Below are positions 15,779 through 23,045 of a stretch of 24,892 nt of DNA, in pieces (positions within the stretch are counted from its first letter, which is position 1; each line of letters opens with the position of its first letter). The notes under the pieces were generated by a model, which was not told the DNA's origin, did no database searches, and saw nothing but the letters and a program-made list of their open reading frames with translations. This DNA is from a virus. The position numbers were made by a program, and so were the translations under genes. The stretch covers positions 1 to 24,892 of IMG/VR virus record IMGVR_UViG_3300048838_000632; one strand, written 5' to 3'.

Positions 15779-17931
15779 TGGCGCAAGAGATCGAAGTCCC
15801 TGGCATGGGGGTTGTGGAGTTTCCTGACGATATGTCGGACGCCGCCATTGTGGAAGTTCTCAAAGCTCAGCTCTCCCCGACGCGCCAAGCCGTTCAAGTC
15901 GGCCTGCCGAGCCAAGAGGAAGCTCGTTCTACCCACGAAACCTTCATTGGCGAAGCGCCGAAAGTTCTGGCCAGCGGAGTGTATGGCGGGGTGACAGCTA
16001 TCCCCCGTATGGTGATGGAAGCGGGGAATTGGCTGGAACAGGCTATGCCTACCCCGGAATGGTCGAAACTGCCTATCCCCGGTGGTGGTGCGATTGCGGG
16101 CTTGGATACGGCTATCCGTGAAGCCGTGCGGCCGGAGACTTCCGGCGGGCAGATGGCGGCGCGAGTCCTCGAATCTGGCGTGGCGGCCCTGACCGGTCCC
16201 GGTGCACTGACGGCACCGCGGACAGCTTTCGGCGTCGGCACAGCTGCAGGTCTCGGAGCCGAAGGCGCTGCCGCAGCTTTTGACGACAATGCACTGACCA
16301 GAACTCTCGGCGGCCTGACTGGCGGTCTCGCCGGAGGATTGGCTTCCGCCGCGAAGACCAACCGAGGCGCGCTCGCGCGGGAAGCCCTTGACGGCGTGCA
16401 GGAGAACGACCTGCTCGAAGCCCTTTACAGAATGGAGGCCGCGCAAAAAGCTGGTGTGCCGATCAACCTGAGCCAAGCCATGCCGCGAGCTTCGAATATC
16501 GACGCTTATGTGGAGGCGCTTGCCACCAGTCGGCATGGGAAAAACGTCATCGAGCAGCTTCGAGAGCAGCCTGCGCAAATCGCCCGGGCAGGTCAGCGCG
16601 CGGTTCGCAGGCTGCCGGGGGAAGTCCTCCCCAACCGTATCCTGTCCAATGAAGTGCAGGAAGGTGCGGATGCCGCGATCCGCGCGGGGATGGGGGAAGC
16701 CAGAGCGGCTTGGCAACGCCACGCACCGCTGGATGCCGTATTCCCCGAATCGGCGATCGCGCGCTTTGACCAGGAGCTGGCGCAGCGCGCAGCGCGCTTC
16801 GGGCCGACTACCTCCGAGCATCAGATTTACCAGGATGTGCGGAAGGCTCTCCGCGCCCCCAAAGCGCAGGCGGCGCCGGCTGGCCCTCAACTGCTCGGCC
16901 CGAACGGTCAGCCTCTCGCCCCTCCGCCGGCTCCCGGGCCGAAATACTTGTCCGAAGCCCTGATGGTCAAAGGTGCGGTGGACGATGCGCTGGAAAACTT
17001 CGGTGCGCGGAGACTCAACACTCCCGGACTTCAGGCAAAGGATCTGCGCGAGGCTGCGCAAATTCGGAAGATTTTCCGTGGGATTGTTGAGCGGGAAGTA
17101 CCTGAACTCGCCGCCGCCAACCGGGCTTTTGCTCAGGTCATGGAGGACACGGTCAATCCGATGAAGAAGTCTATCACCGGGGATCTGGCCGGGCGGCTCG
17201 GAGCGCAAGCTGATGTCAACGCGCCGCAAGGGAAGATTTTTGCCCTTTTCGATCGTGGAACGGCCTATGTCCCTGGACAGGCCAAACGCTCTGAAATCCT
17301 GACGCTTGAGCGGGATCTGCGGAAGGCCGGGGAGGAAGGTGTTTTCCTCGATGCAGGGAAAACCTGGATTGCTGACAGGTTTGCCAAAGCGATTGGCTCC
17401 GGGGAGGCAAGTAGCCGTGCGCCGGAAGAGATTGCAGGCAATCTGCTCAAGCTTTTCGGGGACCCGCGGAGCTTGAAGGCGCGGACTCCCTCCGTGCAGG
17501 CGCAGGGGCTGGACGACGTATTGGCGGGCATGGCGCGAGCGCAGGGCGCCCCGGACGCAGCGTATGTCAAGGGGTTCAAGAACTTCATGCAGATTGTGAC
17601 TGACGCTGCCCGGCGTCCGCGATCTGCCCGCGGGGTGAGTCCGGGGGAGATCAAAGAAGGCGCTTCCGAAGGCTTGACCCGCCGGCTCGGGCAGTTCAGC
17701 ATCATGACCCCAATCCGCCAGCCTGCGCTTCGCTGGGCGAGGTTCTTGGAGCAGGATTCGCTCAGCACCATGGACAAGCTCTTGACCTCGCCGGAAGGCG
17801 TGGCTACGCTGGTTAAACTCGGCAGGCAACCGCCGTATAGCCATTCGGCAGTATCAACAATTGCGACGTTCTTCGGGACTGTTGCAGGCGCGTCAGGGGA
17901 AGGTAATTCCCCCGGTATTACGGATCAATAA
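15778..17931 (+). CDS. Large putative internal virion / ejection protein
   Basis: The protein has 717 residues. Residues 1-35 resemble a short repeat found at the start of other phage structural proteins (VPGMGVVEFPDDMSDAAIVE). Residues about 55-200 are rich in Gly and Ala, with two hydrophobic stretches (VAALTGPGALTAPRTAFGVG and TLGGLTGGLAGGLASA) that could insert into a membrane during DNA ejection. The remainder is helical and charged. No lytic transglycosylase motif is seen, unlike T7 gp16. GGAGG precedes the ATG. The stop codon (17929-17931) is the first triplet of the right arm of a palindrome. Confidence 0.6.
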   Translation: MAQEIEVPGMGVVEFPDDMSDAAIVEVLKAQLSPTRQAVQVGLPSQEEARSTHETFIGEAPKVLASGVYGGVTAIPRMVMEAGNWLEQAMPTPEWSKLPIPGGGAIAGLDTAIREAVRPETSGGQMAARVLESGVAALTGPGALTAPRTAFGVGTAAGLGAEGAAAAFDDNALTRTLGGLTGGLAGGLASAAKTNRGALAREALDGVQENDLLEALYRMEAAQKAGVPINLSQAMPRASNIDAYVEALATSRHGKNVIEQLREQPAQIARAGQRAVRRLPGEVLPNRILSNEVQEGADAAIRAGMGEARAAWQRHAPLDAVFPESAIARFDQELAQRAARFGPTTSEHQIYQDVRKALRAPKAQAAPAGPQLLGPNGQPLAPPPAPGPKYLSEALMVKGAVDDALENFGARRLNTPGLQAKDLREAAQIRKIFRGIVEREVPELAAANRAFAQVMEDTVNPMKKSITGDLAGRLGAQADVNAPQGKIFALFDRGTAYVPGQAKRSEILTLERDLRKAGEEGVFLDAGKTWIADRFAKAIGSGEASSRAPEEIAGNLLKLFGDPRSLKARTPSVQAQGLDDVLAGMARAQGAPDAAYVKGFKNFMQIVTDAARRPRSARGVSPGEIKEGASEGLTRRLGQFSIMTPIRQPALRWARFLEQDSLSTMDKLLTSPEGVATLVKLGRQPPYSHSAVSTIATFFGTVAGASGEGNSPGITDQ

Positions 17932-17941
17932 CCCCGCGGAG
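17908..17941. repeat. Dispersed 13-8-13 palindrome, copy 4 (degenerate left arm)
   Basis: The right arm TAACCCCGCGGAG (17929-17941) is identical to that of copy 3; the spacer CGGATCAA is 8 bases. The left arm TCCCCCGGTATTA (17908-17920) has four mismatches. The right arm supplies both the stop codon of the upstream gene and the SD (GGAG, 17938-17941) for the fibre ATG at 17950. Confidence 0.65.
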
Positions 17942-17949
17942 AAACTATC

Positions 17950-18774
17950 ATGCCCCTTGATGGCTCTGGCTTCTACTCCCTCCCCACCCCTGCCTTTCCG
18001 GCAGTCCCGAACACACTGATCGCTTCCGCGGACTTCAACACCGTGTTGAATGACGTGGCACAGGCGCTGTCGAATTGCCTGTACCGTGATGGGCAGGCAA
18101 TCCCGAACGACGACTTTGACCTTGGGCACAACAAAATCATCCGGCTTGCTCCCGGCACTGCCCCGACCGATGCGGTCAATTTCGAGCAACTCTCGGCGCT
18201 GGAAACTTCACTGGAAACTTCGCTGGGAGGTGCGGTAGAGGATTTGCCGTCGGTGATCTTCCCTGTCGGCGCGATTTACATCACAGCAGGGAACACCAAC
18301 CCAGGCACTTTCCTCGGCGGCACGTGGACGCAGATTGCGGAAGGGCGCACGCTGATCGGTGTGGGCACTCTCGGCGGGGATACCTATGCAGCCGGTGCAA
18401 CGGGGGGCGCGGCATCGGTTTCGCTGACGATTGGGCAAATGCCAGCCCATGACCACGGCGGCGCCACCGGGGTGCAGAGCGCGGACCACACGCACTCGGG
18501 CACCGTGTCGAGCGCAGGCGGGCACACCCACGCCACCAGTATCAATGAACCGACAGAAAGCGGGATGGGTACTGGCAGCTATCAGACGACGAACGCCGTG
18601 GCATACGCCAGCGACGAAATCCAGACTGACAGTGCAGGCGGCCACACCCATACCATTACCCTGGACAACAGCAGCGCGAGCCACACCCACGCCGTGACGA
18701 CCCAAGGTGGCGGAGGCGCCCACGAAAACCGTATGCCATACCTCGCGGTGTACTTCTGGCAGCGCACGGCCTGA
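17950..18774 (+). CDS. Tail fibre / collar-type tip protein with five HxH motifs
   Basis: The protein has 274 residues. The N-terminal 95 residues (NDDFDLGHNKIIRLAPGTAP, DAVNFEQLSALE) are a virion-attachment region with a small trimerising helix. Residues about 103-274 match the tail-fibre tip seen in many phages: FPVGAIYITAGNTNPGTFLG, GGTWTQIAEGRTLIGVG, SLTIGQMPAHDH and the ending HENRMPYLAVYFWQRTA. Five HxH motifs occur at 167-169, 180-182, 192-194, 232-234 and 245-247. In T4 gp37, HxH motifs bind iron inside the trimeric needle, so the same is likely here. This protein probably contacts the host surface. Its SD is in the preceding palindrome. Confidence 0.85.
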   Translation: MPLDGSGFYSLPTPAFPAVPNTLIASADFNTVLNDVAQALSNCLYRDGQAIPNDDFDLGHNKIIRLAPGTAPTDAVNFEQLSALETSLETSLGGAVEDLPSVIFPVGAIYITAGNTNPGTFLGGTWTQIAEGRTLIGVGTLGGDTYAAGATGGAASVSLTIGQMPAHDHGGATGVQSADHTHSGTVSSAGGHTHATSINEPTESGMGTGSYQTTNAVAYASDEIQTDSAGGHTHTITLDNSSASHTHAVTTQGGGGAHENRMPYLAVYFWQRTA

Positions 18775-18786
18775 TCGGAGGGGAGC

Positions 18787-19026
18787 ATGGCAAAAGAACA
18801 TAACAATCGCCCGCCTTGCGACTATGACCTAGGGCTCTGTCAAATGGCTGACGAAGATGTGCTTGAGCGGATCGCTGAACGCGCAGCGGAAAAAGCCATT
18901 GAAAAGCTCACTGCGCAAATCTACCAGGAAATCGGGAAGGGGATCGTGAAGAAACTGTTTTACGTCACCGGCGCGATTGCTGTTGGCGCATTCTTTTGGT
19001 TAAAGTCTGGAGGGTTCATCAAATGA
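18787..19026 (+). CDS. Small protein with C-terminal membrane segment, lysis cassette candidate
   Basis: The protein has 79 residues. A soluble N-terminus with a CDYDLGLC segment and an amphipathic charged helix (DVLERIAERAAEKAIEKLTA) is followed by one hydrophobic segment at about 57-73 (KLFYVTGAIAVGAFFWL). GGAGGGGAG precedes the ATG. Its stop codon overlaps the start of the two-segment holin-like gene (ATGA), so the pair may be translated together. It could be a second holin, an antiholin or an inner-membrane accessory protein. The family is not recognised. Confidence 0.6.
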   Translation: MAKEHNNRPPCDYDLGLCQMADEDVLERIAERAAEKAIEKLTAQIYQEIGKGIVKKLFYVTGAIAVGAFFWLKSGGFIK

Positions 19027-19205
19027 GCAAAGAGATTGTGCAGGGGATTCTGCGGCACCTGCTCACTGGCGTAGGCGGGGCGCTGGCGGTGAAGTACCAA
19101 ATCGACGGAGCCGCGATTGAAGCCGTAGTAGGTGGAATCGTGGCTCTTGTCGGTGTTGTGTGGTCCATCCGGGCGAAGCGGCCTAACCGCCGCACTACGC
19201 CTTAA
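19023..19205 (+). CDS. Holin-like protein, two membrane segments
   Basis: The protein has 60 residues. Two hydrophobic segments (about 8-22 and 31-49) are joined by a short polar turn (YQIDGAAIEA), and a basic tail follows (RAKRPNRRTTP). The EAVVGGIVALVGVVWSI pattern resembles small phage holins of the Pam3-gp28 type. The ATG at 19023 overlaps the previous stop (ATGA) and is preferred over an earlier in-frame start at 18996. Holins open the inner membrane at lysis. No endolysin gene is found next to it. Its 3' end overlaps the converging gene by 11 bases. Confidence 0.7.
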   Translation: MSKEIVQGILRHLLTGVGGALAVKYQIDGAAIEAVVGGIVALVGVVWSIRAKRPNRRTTP

Positions 19206-20415
19206 CTTGCCCGGTTGCAGTCGGGAGGGCTTGCCCTGCGCTCAGCGTCATCGTCCCTCCCGACTGCTCAAGCTTGATATACCCCGCCCGCAGGCATCCC
19301 GCGAGGATGTCTTCAAAGTCCCGCATTGACGGGAAGTAGGAGTGAACGTAGCGGTAGGCTTCGTGGTAGGGGACCCGGCCCTTTGAGTGGACAAACCAGA
19401 TAAGCCGCTCGGCGTAGAGCGCATTGTCGGATTTGCCGATCTTCGAGAATACGAACTGCATGTCAGGTTCGAGGTCCGAAACCATTTGATCCGCAATCGC
19501 TAGATGCTCTGCGGAGATTTTCAGGTCGTCGGCGGTCGAGGCCGAAAGCACCATTGCGAGTTTGTGGATATGCGTCTGTTTCCGTGCGATGTAACCGCCG
19601 AAGCGGTCGTCGTCAAGGCTGGTGTTCCGCACGGTGTAGTGCTTTTGGTACCAAGCTTCCCCCCATCGAAGGGCCTCCAGTGTGAGTTGCATCTCGCCGG
19701 CAAGGCATGAAATGTGTTCGAGGTCGGACACGAGAGCCGCTGCCATTTCCGTATGGTTTTTCGGGACAGTTTGCCCAGGATAGGCTACGAACTTCGCTTT
19801 CTGATCAGCGTAGACGAACACACATCGGGAAGTAAATCCCCCGCCGATCATGTACTCTGGGAAATTCCCCGCAATCCATGAAGGTGTGGTGCAGGCGATA
19901 AGGTTAATCCAAGGGTTTTCGACGCTATCATTCCCGGAGTGCTTGGTCTTTTTCTCGAAAGTGCCGGGCTTCCCGTCCCACAGCGCCACAAGCAGGTCCA
20001 CCATGTCCTTATCCTGCGGGTTGAGGAGGTTGCCGAACTCGCTGGATTCGAGGGTCAGGGCGGACATGACGTGAACTTCGGAATTGAGCTCGAAGCCTTC
20101 AGTGGCTTCCGCGAAGGCGGAGATTAGCGCCGGCCAAGTCACTACATCCGGACCAAAGCGGATGCCGGGGACCTTGCGGAGAAGGTTCATGGCAATGCCG
20201 GCTGTAGTGGATTTGGAGACGATCCCAGGCGGCGCGACGAGCACGATGTAGAAGTTCGGAAACCACTTGAAATAGGCTTGGTCGATCCAGACCTTTCGCC
20301 GGAGAGCCCCCGCCACGGCAGAAACCCCGGACCAGAAGTACATATGGCGCGGGGCTTCGCCGTAGGAGGCGTAGTCCATGAAGGCGGAAAGCCAGTCAGG
20401 GAATTGGCGGGTCAT
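19195..20415 (-). CDS. DUF3987-like P-loop protein, putative replication helicase/ATPase
   Basis: The protein has 406 residues. The N-terminus (PDWLSAFMDYASYGEAPRHM, then GVSAVAGALRRKVWID) and the strand leading to the P-loop (FYIVLVAPPGIVSKSTT) resemble DUF3987-type phage replication proteins. The P-loop is unusual: Ser replaces the Gly before Lys68. SALTLESSEFGNLL is the likely Walker B region and INLIACTTPSWI a sensor strand. A helicase or primase-helicase role beside the DNA polymerase is plausible but not shown. The ATG at 20415 has GGGAGG 6 bases upstream and overlaps the polymerase stop codon (ATGA); an in-frame TTG at 20421 is less likely. Confidence 0.7.
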   Translation of the reverse strand: MTRQFPDWLSAFMDYASYGEAPRHMYFWSGVSAVAGALRRKVWIDQAYFKWFPNFYIVLVAPPGIVSKSTTAGIAMNLLRKVPGIRFGPDVVTWPALISAFAEATEGFELNSEVHVMSALTLESSEFGNLLNPQDKDMVDLLVALWDGKPGTFEKKTKHSGNDSVENPWINLIACTTPSWIAGNFPEYMIGGGFTSRCVFVYADQKAKFVAYPGQTVPKNHTEMAAALVSDLEHISCLAGEMQLTLEALRWGEAWYQKHYTVRNTSLDDDRFGGYIARKQTHIHKLAMVLSASTADDLKISAEHLAIADQMVSDLEPDMQFVFSKIGKSDNALYAERLIWFVHSKGRVPYHEAYRYVHSYFPSMRDFEDILAGCLRAGYIKLEQSGGTMTLSAGQALPTATGQVKA

Positions 20416-22784
20416 TCGCAACCTCCCCAGCTCTCGTTCGAAGTCTTAACTCCCACCGGGATTGTCAGCGGGTCACCGTCATACGGCAAAGGGATTTCCG
20501 CTGCCGCAACGATCCGCCGCACCATCCAATCCCCGAGGTGGGTCGGGAACTGCCCCGCAAGGCTGTCATGCACCTGGAGCAGGATCTGCACGTCCTTCAG
20601 TTCATTGTAGATTTTGACATACGCGCGATTGATCAGGCACGCCACGGTGGATTGAGGAATCCATGCGGCGGCTTGGTTGAAGATTGTCCCCTCAATCCGG
20701 TCGAAGAAATAGCACCGATACCCGAAAACATTCTGAACCATCCTGCGCTTGTACACTTGGTCCTTGAGATCGTCTTGCCAGCGCTTGATCTTCGGGAACC
20801 GCCCGAAATACCACTTTTGTGTTTGCTCGGCTTCGTGCACGCCTAGGCCGAGGCGCTCGGCAAGCCCTTTTGCAGTCCCGAGGTAATTCGTGCCATGAGC
20901 GAAGGACTTGAAGGTCTGCCGCCGAGGGTCGCGCTTGGTGATTGAAGGGTCGTGGTAAAACTCCTTGGCAATTTCAGTATAGGGGTCGAGGCCTTCTTTG
21001 AGCATTGCCTTGAACTCCGGCTCGTCCGCTTCCCAGACCACGATTCGGAGGTCCGCCGAGGACAGGTCAATGTCGAAGAAAGTCATCCCTGGATCGGGGA
21101 TAAACAGACTTCGAACGTTGGGCAATTCGAGGTCTGCGGAGTCGCCTCCTTTAGGGATATTTTGTAAGTTGAGGCCCGATCCAAAGGCGTTTTTGGAGGA
21201 GGAGAAACGGTAAGTTTCAGTCCCTGCGATGTTGAAAGAGCATCGCATGCGCCCATCAACATCGAGTGGAGCTGACACGAAGGTCGAGAGGAATACACCA
21301 AGGCTACGGAGCTCAGACACTTTTTTAACGAGTGGTAGCAGGATAGGTTCTCGTTCAGCGAGAGTTCGCAGCGCTTCGTCATTACAAGTAACATTACCAG
21401 TCTTTCGATCCAGTACTGGCTTTTGCCCGAGCGAGTCATAGAAAAGCTCCTTCATCTGGACAGGGGATTTGATGTTCAGCGGCATGCCGACAACATCAGT
21501 AACCCACTGCTCGCGCTTGGCGATTTCCTCCTGGAGTGTGAAGGCAAACTCCGCTCGCCGCGCGGTGTCAACACGCAGCCCGCGGTTCATCGTTTCGAGG
21601 ACAGGCCAGAAGAGTTCCTGCTGGAAGTCATGGACCTCTCGGAGTTTCATTGCGTCGACTGCAGCTTGTTGCGCGTCATCCACTTCAAAGGTGATAACGG
21701 CGTCTTTGCAGTTGTAGGTCCAGAGCTGGTCTTCCCCGGTTTTCGCATCCCACTCCTTCCCCTCGTCTTTCCAGTAGAGATGGTGCTCGCAGTACATCGA
21801 GGAGAGGAAGTCGAGACCTTTCGGGAGATTGGAGAACAGCACATGCTGCGCGAGCATTGTGTCCCGGTGGAGTCTGGGCAGGAAATGCCAATGCCGCCAG
21901 ATGTACTGCGCGTCGTAGAGGAAGTTCTGGCCGATGACCTGACAATTCGGGTGGATTAGAACTTGGTAGAGGGCGAAAACGATTGCGGCTTCCTGCTCGA
22001 CCGGCCAGTACCCATCCGCCCGCTCCATGCACATTAGTGGGATGCAAAGAGCCTCCCGCGATGACCATGCCACGCCGATGCAGGCAATGTGCCCGGCGCG
22101 CGTTTCGATGTCAACTGCGAGTTTCCCTTCACGGGCCTGGAGCTGCGAGTACAACTGAGAGAGGATTGTCAGTACGGTGGAGTAATCCGGCCGGATTATG
22201 AATTGATAATCCGGCGGAGAATACACCGCCGTTTTCGCCTCTTTTACCGCCCTACGCAGGTCCTGCACCGCTATCTGCCTCCACGACCATTGCCGCAGAA
22301 TCGCCGCTGGTGGGTAGACCGGAACGACCTTCGGGGCGTAGTCAAGGGCCAGGGGGAGGTCGGTCTGCATCACCGACCCCCGCCACGAAGTCACCCCCCA
22401 TTTCCCTGTCAAAGCCCACAGCGCTGTATTGCCAAGGGCGATGACCAGATTCGGGCGGCACATTTCGATCTCGCGCTTGAGAAGTTCAATCCCGTCCCTG
22501 ACGCAGGGGAGCACGAATTTATCCCGAAAGATGACGTGCTGTCCCGTAATGTCTTTCTTTTTCGCTGCGATGAAGGCTTCGATGGAGTTCCCTGGCGGCC
22601 GGATGCGGACTACGTTGGTCAGAAAGGAGGCCGACCGCGAAATACCAGCTTCGCCGAGCATTTTGGAAAGCTCCTGCCCGGCGAAGCCGACAAACGGCTC
22701 TCCGCGGGTAACTTCCTGCTCCCCAGGAAATTCCCCGACAATCATGATCTTCGCCGGGCATGGACCGACTGGTCTAACTTCCAT
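20412..22784 (-). CDS. Uracil-DNA glycosylase / family A DNA polymerase fusion
   Basis: The protein has 790 residues. Residues 1-185 match family 4/5 uracil-DNA glycosylases (GEFPGEQEVTRGEPFVGFAG at 17-36). At the second catalytic motif VYPPAAIL (156-163), Pro stands where the family has His, and only three Cys (9, 94, 109) could bind an Fe-S cluster. The 3'-5' exonuclease looks intact: Asp225/Glu227 (DIET), Asp291 and Tyr357/Asp361. The polymerase has motif A DLSSADLR (Asp573), motif B with Arg622, Lys626 and Tyr634, and motif C HDS (739-741). Asp578 replaces the usual Glu steric gate, and His630 occupies the E. coli Phe762 position. It probably replicates phage DNA; glycosylase activity is doubtful. 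GGAGG lies 6 bases before the ATG. Confidence 0.93.
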   Translation of the reverse strand: MEVRPVGPCPAKIMIVGEFPGEQEVTRGEPFVGFAGQELSKMLGEAGISRSASFLTNVVRIRPPGNSIEAFIAAKKKDITGQHVIFRDKFVLPCVRDGIELLKREIEMCRPNLVIALGNTALWALTGKWGVTSWRGSVMQTDLPLALDYAPKVVPVYPPAAILRQWSWRQIAVQDLRRAVKEAKTAVYSPPDYQFIIRPDYSTVLTILSQLYSQLQAREGKLAVDIETRAGHIACIGVAWSSREALCIPLMCMERADGYWPVEQEAAIVFALYQVLIHPNCQVIGQNFLYDAQYIWRHWHFLPRLHRDTMLAQHVLFSNLPKGLDFLSSMYCEHHLYWKDEGKEWDAKTGEDQLWTYNCKDAVITFEVDDAQQAAVDAMKLREVHDFQQELFWPVLETMNRGLRVDTARRAEFAFTLQEEIAKREQWVTDVVGMPLNIKSPVQMKELFYDSLGQKPVLDRKTGNVTCNDEALRTLAEREPILLPLVKKVSELRSLGVFLSTFVSAPLDVDGRMRCSFNIAGTETYRFSSSKNAFGSGLNLQNIPKGGDSADLELPNVRSLFIPDPGMTFFDIDLSSADLRIVVWEADEPEFKAMLKEGLDPYTEIAKEFYHDPSITKRDPRRQTFKSFAHGTNYLGTAKGLAERLGLGVHEAEQTQKWYFGRFPKIKRWQDDLKDQVYKRRMVQNVFGYRCYFFDRIEGTIFNQAAAWIPQSTVACLINRAYVKIYNELKDVQILLQVHDSLAGQFPTHLGDWMVRRIVAAAEIPLPYDGDPLTIPVGVKTSNESWGGCE
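22186..22219. repeat. Dispersed 13-8-13 palindrome, copy 5, in frame inside the UDG-polymerase linker
   Basis: TCCGGCCGGATTA (22186-22198) and TAATCCGGCGGAG (22207-22219) flank the 8-base spacer TGAATTGA, with two mismatches and one wobble. An extra partial right arm (TAATCCGG, 22183-22190) abuts it. On the minus strand it encodes about residues 189-200 (SPPDYQFIIRPD), exactly between the glycosylase and exonuclease domains. Confidence 0.75.
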
Positions 22785-23022
22785 TTTGAACCTCCTTGAG
22801 CACTTCGAGCAGCTTTTCCAGGTAGTGAATGCCCTTCCCGATTTCCTGCTCCGGAAGGTCTTTGTCCCCCATCCGCATCAGGTATTTGAGGGCATTGCCG
22901 CGGTAGTAGCCGATGCGCTGCTCCCGCGACCACGTATCCACTACGTCCCAGGTCTGCACTGCCTTGTTTTTGTAGTGGGTGCCGCCGACCTGACGGGTCG
23001 AAGCTCCTTTCCGTCGTTGCAT
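22774..23022 (-). CDS. DUF3310 family protein
   Basis: The protein has 82 residues. VGGTHYKNKAVQTWDVVDT followed by GNALKYLMRMGDKD is the signature of DUF3310, a small family widespread in phages, whose members are sometimes annotated as nucleotide-kinase-like without firm evidence. The ATG at 23022 has AGGAGG 5 bases upstream; the longer frame to 23190 overlaps the methyltransferase gene and has no SD. The end overlaps the polymerase gene by 11 bases and contains its SD, so the two are probably coupled. A DNA-replication or nucleotide-related role is suggested by context only. Confidence 0.85.
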   Translation of the reverse strand: MQRRKGASTRQVGGTHYKNKAVQTWDVVDTWSREQRIGYYRGNALKYLMRMGDKDLPEQEIGKGIHYLEKLLEVLKEVQNGS

Positions 23023-23045
23023 GGTTGCCTCCTGCCGTTCAGTGA

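Noticed and set aside
15712-17844. Minus-strand open frame of 710 codons opposite the large ejection-protein gene
   Set aside because: Antisense shadow: the plus-strand gene has a good SD, a coupled start and sensible composition; the antisense product is Arg/Pro-rich without motifs.
9500-19200. CRISPR array or IS element
   Set aside because: No regularly spaced direct repeats, transposase motifs or target duplications were seen anywhere in the window.
18787-19205. Rz/Rz1-type spanin pair for the two small overlapping genes
   Set aside because: No lipobox or signal peptide is present and the reading frames are not nested; the second gene has two membrane segments like a holin.
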